The position numbers and the translations under genes are program-made. Positions 4,750-6,485 of a stretch of DNA of 6,485 nt are shown here, piece after piece. Numbering within the stretch: position 1 is the first letter of the stretch; each line of letters begins with the position of its first letter. Source of the DNA: Phycisphaerales bacterium UBA3190 (lineage in GTDB: Bacteria > Planctomycetota > Phycisphaerae > Phycisphaerales > UBA1924). The notes beneath the pieces were generated by a model. That model made no database searches. It was not told the origin of the DNA and saw only the letters and a list, made by a program, of their open reading frames with translations. The stretch lies in NCBI GenBank assembly GCA_002364005.1, contig DEXG01000011.1, forward strand, positions 36,814 to 43,298, written 5' to 3'.

Positions 4750-6444
4750 ATGCCCACCCAGACGCCCACTCAATCCGACGCCATCGAGACCATCTCCTTC
4801 GTCTCCCTCGGCTGCCCCAAAAACCTCGTCGACTCCGAGAAGATGCTCGGCCTGCTCGCCGCCGACGGGCTCATGCCCGTCTCGGCTGAGATCATCGAGG
4901 ATCAGGAACACGACGACCTCTCGCTCGCCGGCTCCGAGCAGGACAGCTCCGCCACCAGCGGACGCGTCACGCCCGCCGACGCCGTCGTCATCAACACCTG
5001 CGGCTTCCTCGAGGCCTCCAAACAGGAATCGCTCGGCGTTATCAAAGAAGCCGTCCAGCTCAAAGAGCAGGGCAAGATCAAACGCGTCGTCGTCGCCGGG
5101 TGCCTCGTGCAGCGCCACCGCGCCAAGATGCTCGACTGGGCACCCGGCATCGACTCGATGGTCGGCGTCTTCGATCGCGAGCACATCATCGAAGCAGTCC
5201 GAGGCGTCAAGTCCGACCGCGAGACCCTCGAAGAAGTGCCCAAGTACTGGATCAACGCCAACGCCCTCACCAGCGCCGACGCCAAAGGGCTCAACACCGT
5301 CGGCCTGACGGTCTCCGGCAAGGACGGCAAGGGCATCGGCTACTACGAGTCCGACAATGCCCGCCTCCGACTCACCCCACGCCACTACGCCTACCTCCGC
5401 ATCTCCGAGGGCTGCAACCAGAACTGCGCCTTCTGCACCATCCCCTCGATCCGAGGCAAGATGCGCTCCAAGCCCGAAGACCGCATCATCGAAGAAGCAC
5501 GCGAACTCATGCGCGACGGCGCGTTCGAGATGCTCATGATCGGCCAGGACACCACAAGCTACGGCGACGACATCGGTGTCGGGCTCGGACAGGTTGAAGG
5601 TGCAGATAAGTTCCGCGCGGGGCTACCCAAGCTGCTGCGCAACCTCGACAAGGCCGTCAGCGAAGAGATCGGGCGCGGCTGGCTCCGCATGATGTACGCC
5701 TACCCGACCTACTTCAGCGATGAGATCATCGACGCCTTCGCCGAACTGGCCGACAAGGGCAACCTGCTGCCGTACCTGGACATCCCCCTCCAGCACGGCT
5801 CCGATCGCGTGCTCGAACTCATGCGCCGCAATGTCACCAGCGCCCACCAGACCGAGCTGTGCCACAAGCTCCGTGAACGCATCCCGGGCATGGCCATCCG
5901 CACCACCTTCATCACCGGCTTCCCCGGCGAGACCGATCAGGACCACCAGGACCTGCTCGACTTCATCGAAGAGGTCCAGTTCGACGCCGTCGGCTGCTTC
6001 CAGTACTCCCAGGAGCCCGGCACCGTCGCGGGCCGCATGGAGAGCGATCCCGCCCTCGCGGTCCCCAAAGAGATCAAGCAGCAGCGCCACGACGAGATCA
6101 TGGAAGTGCAGCAGCAGATCGCCTTCGCCCAGGCCGAGTTCATCGCCGAGCAGTTCGACGAGACCAAGCCCACGCAGACCGGCGCTCAGTTCGATGTCAT
6201 CATCGACAAATCCACCGGCAACCAGGTCGAAGCAACCCCCGGCGTCTCCCGAGGCGGCACCCTCTACGCCGGTCGCACCTACTTCCAGGCCCCCCAGATC
6301 GACGCGACGACCCATGTCATCGCCAGGAACCCCCTCGCCGCCGGCGAACTGGTCCGCTGCACCATCGTCGCCGCCGACGGCTACGACCTCATCGCCGTCC
6401 CCGTCGAAGAGCTAGAACGCAAAGTCTCCCTCCCCCTCGCCTGA
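4750..6444 (+). CDS. rimO: Ribosomal protein S12 methylthiotransferase RimO
   Basis: RimO adds a methylthio group to the beta carbon of a conserved aspartate of ribosomal protein S12, using two iron-sulfur clusters and S-adenosylmethionine in the cytosol. The N-terminal MTTase (UPF0004) domain shows its three cluster cysteines, Cys22 (GCPKNLVDSE), Cys84 (NTCGF) and Cys118 (AGCLVQR). The radical SAM motif CNQNCAFC gives Cys222, Cys226 and Cys229. GFPGE (390-394) and LPYLDIPLQH (340-349) are also typical. A C-terminal TRAM-like domain covers about 478-555. The CPKNLVDSE form points to RimO rather than MiaB or MtaB. At 564 residues it is about 120 longer than usual. Extra stretches appear at about 48-74, 152-207 and 275-305. 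The ATG follows a C-rich leader without a Shine-Dalgarno. GC content is high, as expected for a core gene. Confidence 0.96.
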   Translation: MPTQTPTQSDAIETISFVSLGCPKNLVDSEKMLGLLAADGLMPVSAEIIEDQEHDDLSLAGSEQDSSATSGRVTPADAVVINTCGFLEASKQESLGVIKEAVQLKEQGKIKRVVVAGCLVQRHRAKMLDWAPGIDSMVGVFDREHIIEAVRGVKSDRETLEEVPKYWINANALTSADAKGLNTVGLTVSGKDGKGIGYYESDNARLRLTPRHYAYLRISEGCNQNCAFCTIPSIRGKMRSKPEDRIIEEARELMRDGAFEMLMIGQDTTSYGDDIGVGLGQVEGADKFRAGLPKLLRNLDKAVSEEIGRGWLRMMYAYPTYFSDEIIDAFAELADKGNLLPYLDIPLQHGSDRVLELMRRNVTSAHQTELCHKLRERIPGMAIRTTFITGFPGETDQDHQDLLDFIEEVQFDAVGCFQYSQEPGTVAGRMESDPALAVPKEIKQQRHDEIMEVQQQIAFAQAEFIAEQFDETKPTQTGAQFDVIIDKSTGNQVEATPGVSRGGTLYAGRTYFQAPQIDATTHVIARNPLAAGELVRCTIVAADGYDLIAVPVEELERKVSLPLA

Positions 6445-6452
6445 CAACCTCG

Positions 6453-6476
6453 CCTCCCCCGCGCCTGCGGGGGAGG
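6453..6476 (+). terminator. GC-rich hairpin behind rimO, same family as the 66-base repeats
   Basis: CCTCCCCCGC (6453-6462) pairs perfectly with GCGGGGGAGG (6467-6476) around a GCCT loop. The stop of rimO lies 8 bases upstream. The sequence continues TGGCCCGCC to the window edge, as in the start of the repeat units at 95 and 161, so this is a further copy cut by the window end. There is no T-run, so a role in termination is inferred from position alone. Confidence 0.6.
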
Positions 6477-6485
6477 TGGCCCGCC

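Noticed and set aside
4591..5385. 264-residue minus-strand frame
   Set aside because: It is antisense to rimO, rich in Gly/Val/Asp/Ala as expected for a GC-rich shadow, and runs into the CTCTGTG repeat.
5623..6315. 230-residue minus-strand frame
   Set aside because: It is a complement shadow of rimO caused by high GC at third positions.

Overview
The window reads as a GC-rich bacterial chromosome segment, most likely from Planctomycetota and plausibly the class Phycisphaerae. The basis is a prepilin-like protein with a C-terminal DG/GRD tail of the type common in planctomycetes, several genes started from C-rich leaders without a Shine-Dalgarno, a heavy load of small palindromic repeats in intergenic space, and a long RimO. 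The taxonomic call is an inference, because there is no rRNA or other strong marker here.

Left part (1-411): no gene. It holds a heptamer microsatellite (1-56), three tandem 66-base hairpin units (95-281) and an inverted, internally deleted fragment of the same unit (298-318). The array is followed by a C-rich leader and a small DUF3568-like lipoprotein gene (412-879), with a single REP-type hairpin right behind its stop.

Middle part (977-3009): a probable promoter leads a two-gene operon. The first gene encodes an unrecognised exported protein with a C-terminal membrane anchor (1098-2258). Four bases later starts a type IV pilin/pseudopilin-like protein (2263-3009). The pair may form a surface or secretion-related unit.

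Island (3035-4512): two near-identical 99-base inverted-pair elements (REPIN-like, 3 differences) alternate with two minus-strand genes of unknown function (3144-3668 and 3844-4512). These genes are clearly AT-richer than the neighbourhood and, unlike the lipoprotein gene and rimO, have strong Shine-Dalgarno sites. They look like acquired DNA bracketed by mobile palindromes.

Right part (4513-6485): a divergent intergenic region carries a perfect operator-like inverted repeat and a 9-base periodic CTCTGTG-type repeat. It is followed by rimO (ribosomal protein S12 methylthiotransferase, 564 aa with extra insertions). Another copy of the GC-rich hairpin family seen at the left end lies behind the rimO stop.

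The strongest unusual signal is the repeat ecology. There are two distinct hairpin families with compensatory stem changes, and REP/REPIN copies sit 4-25 bases behind four of the five gene ends upstream of rimO.
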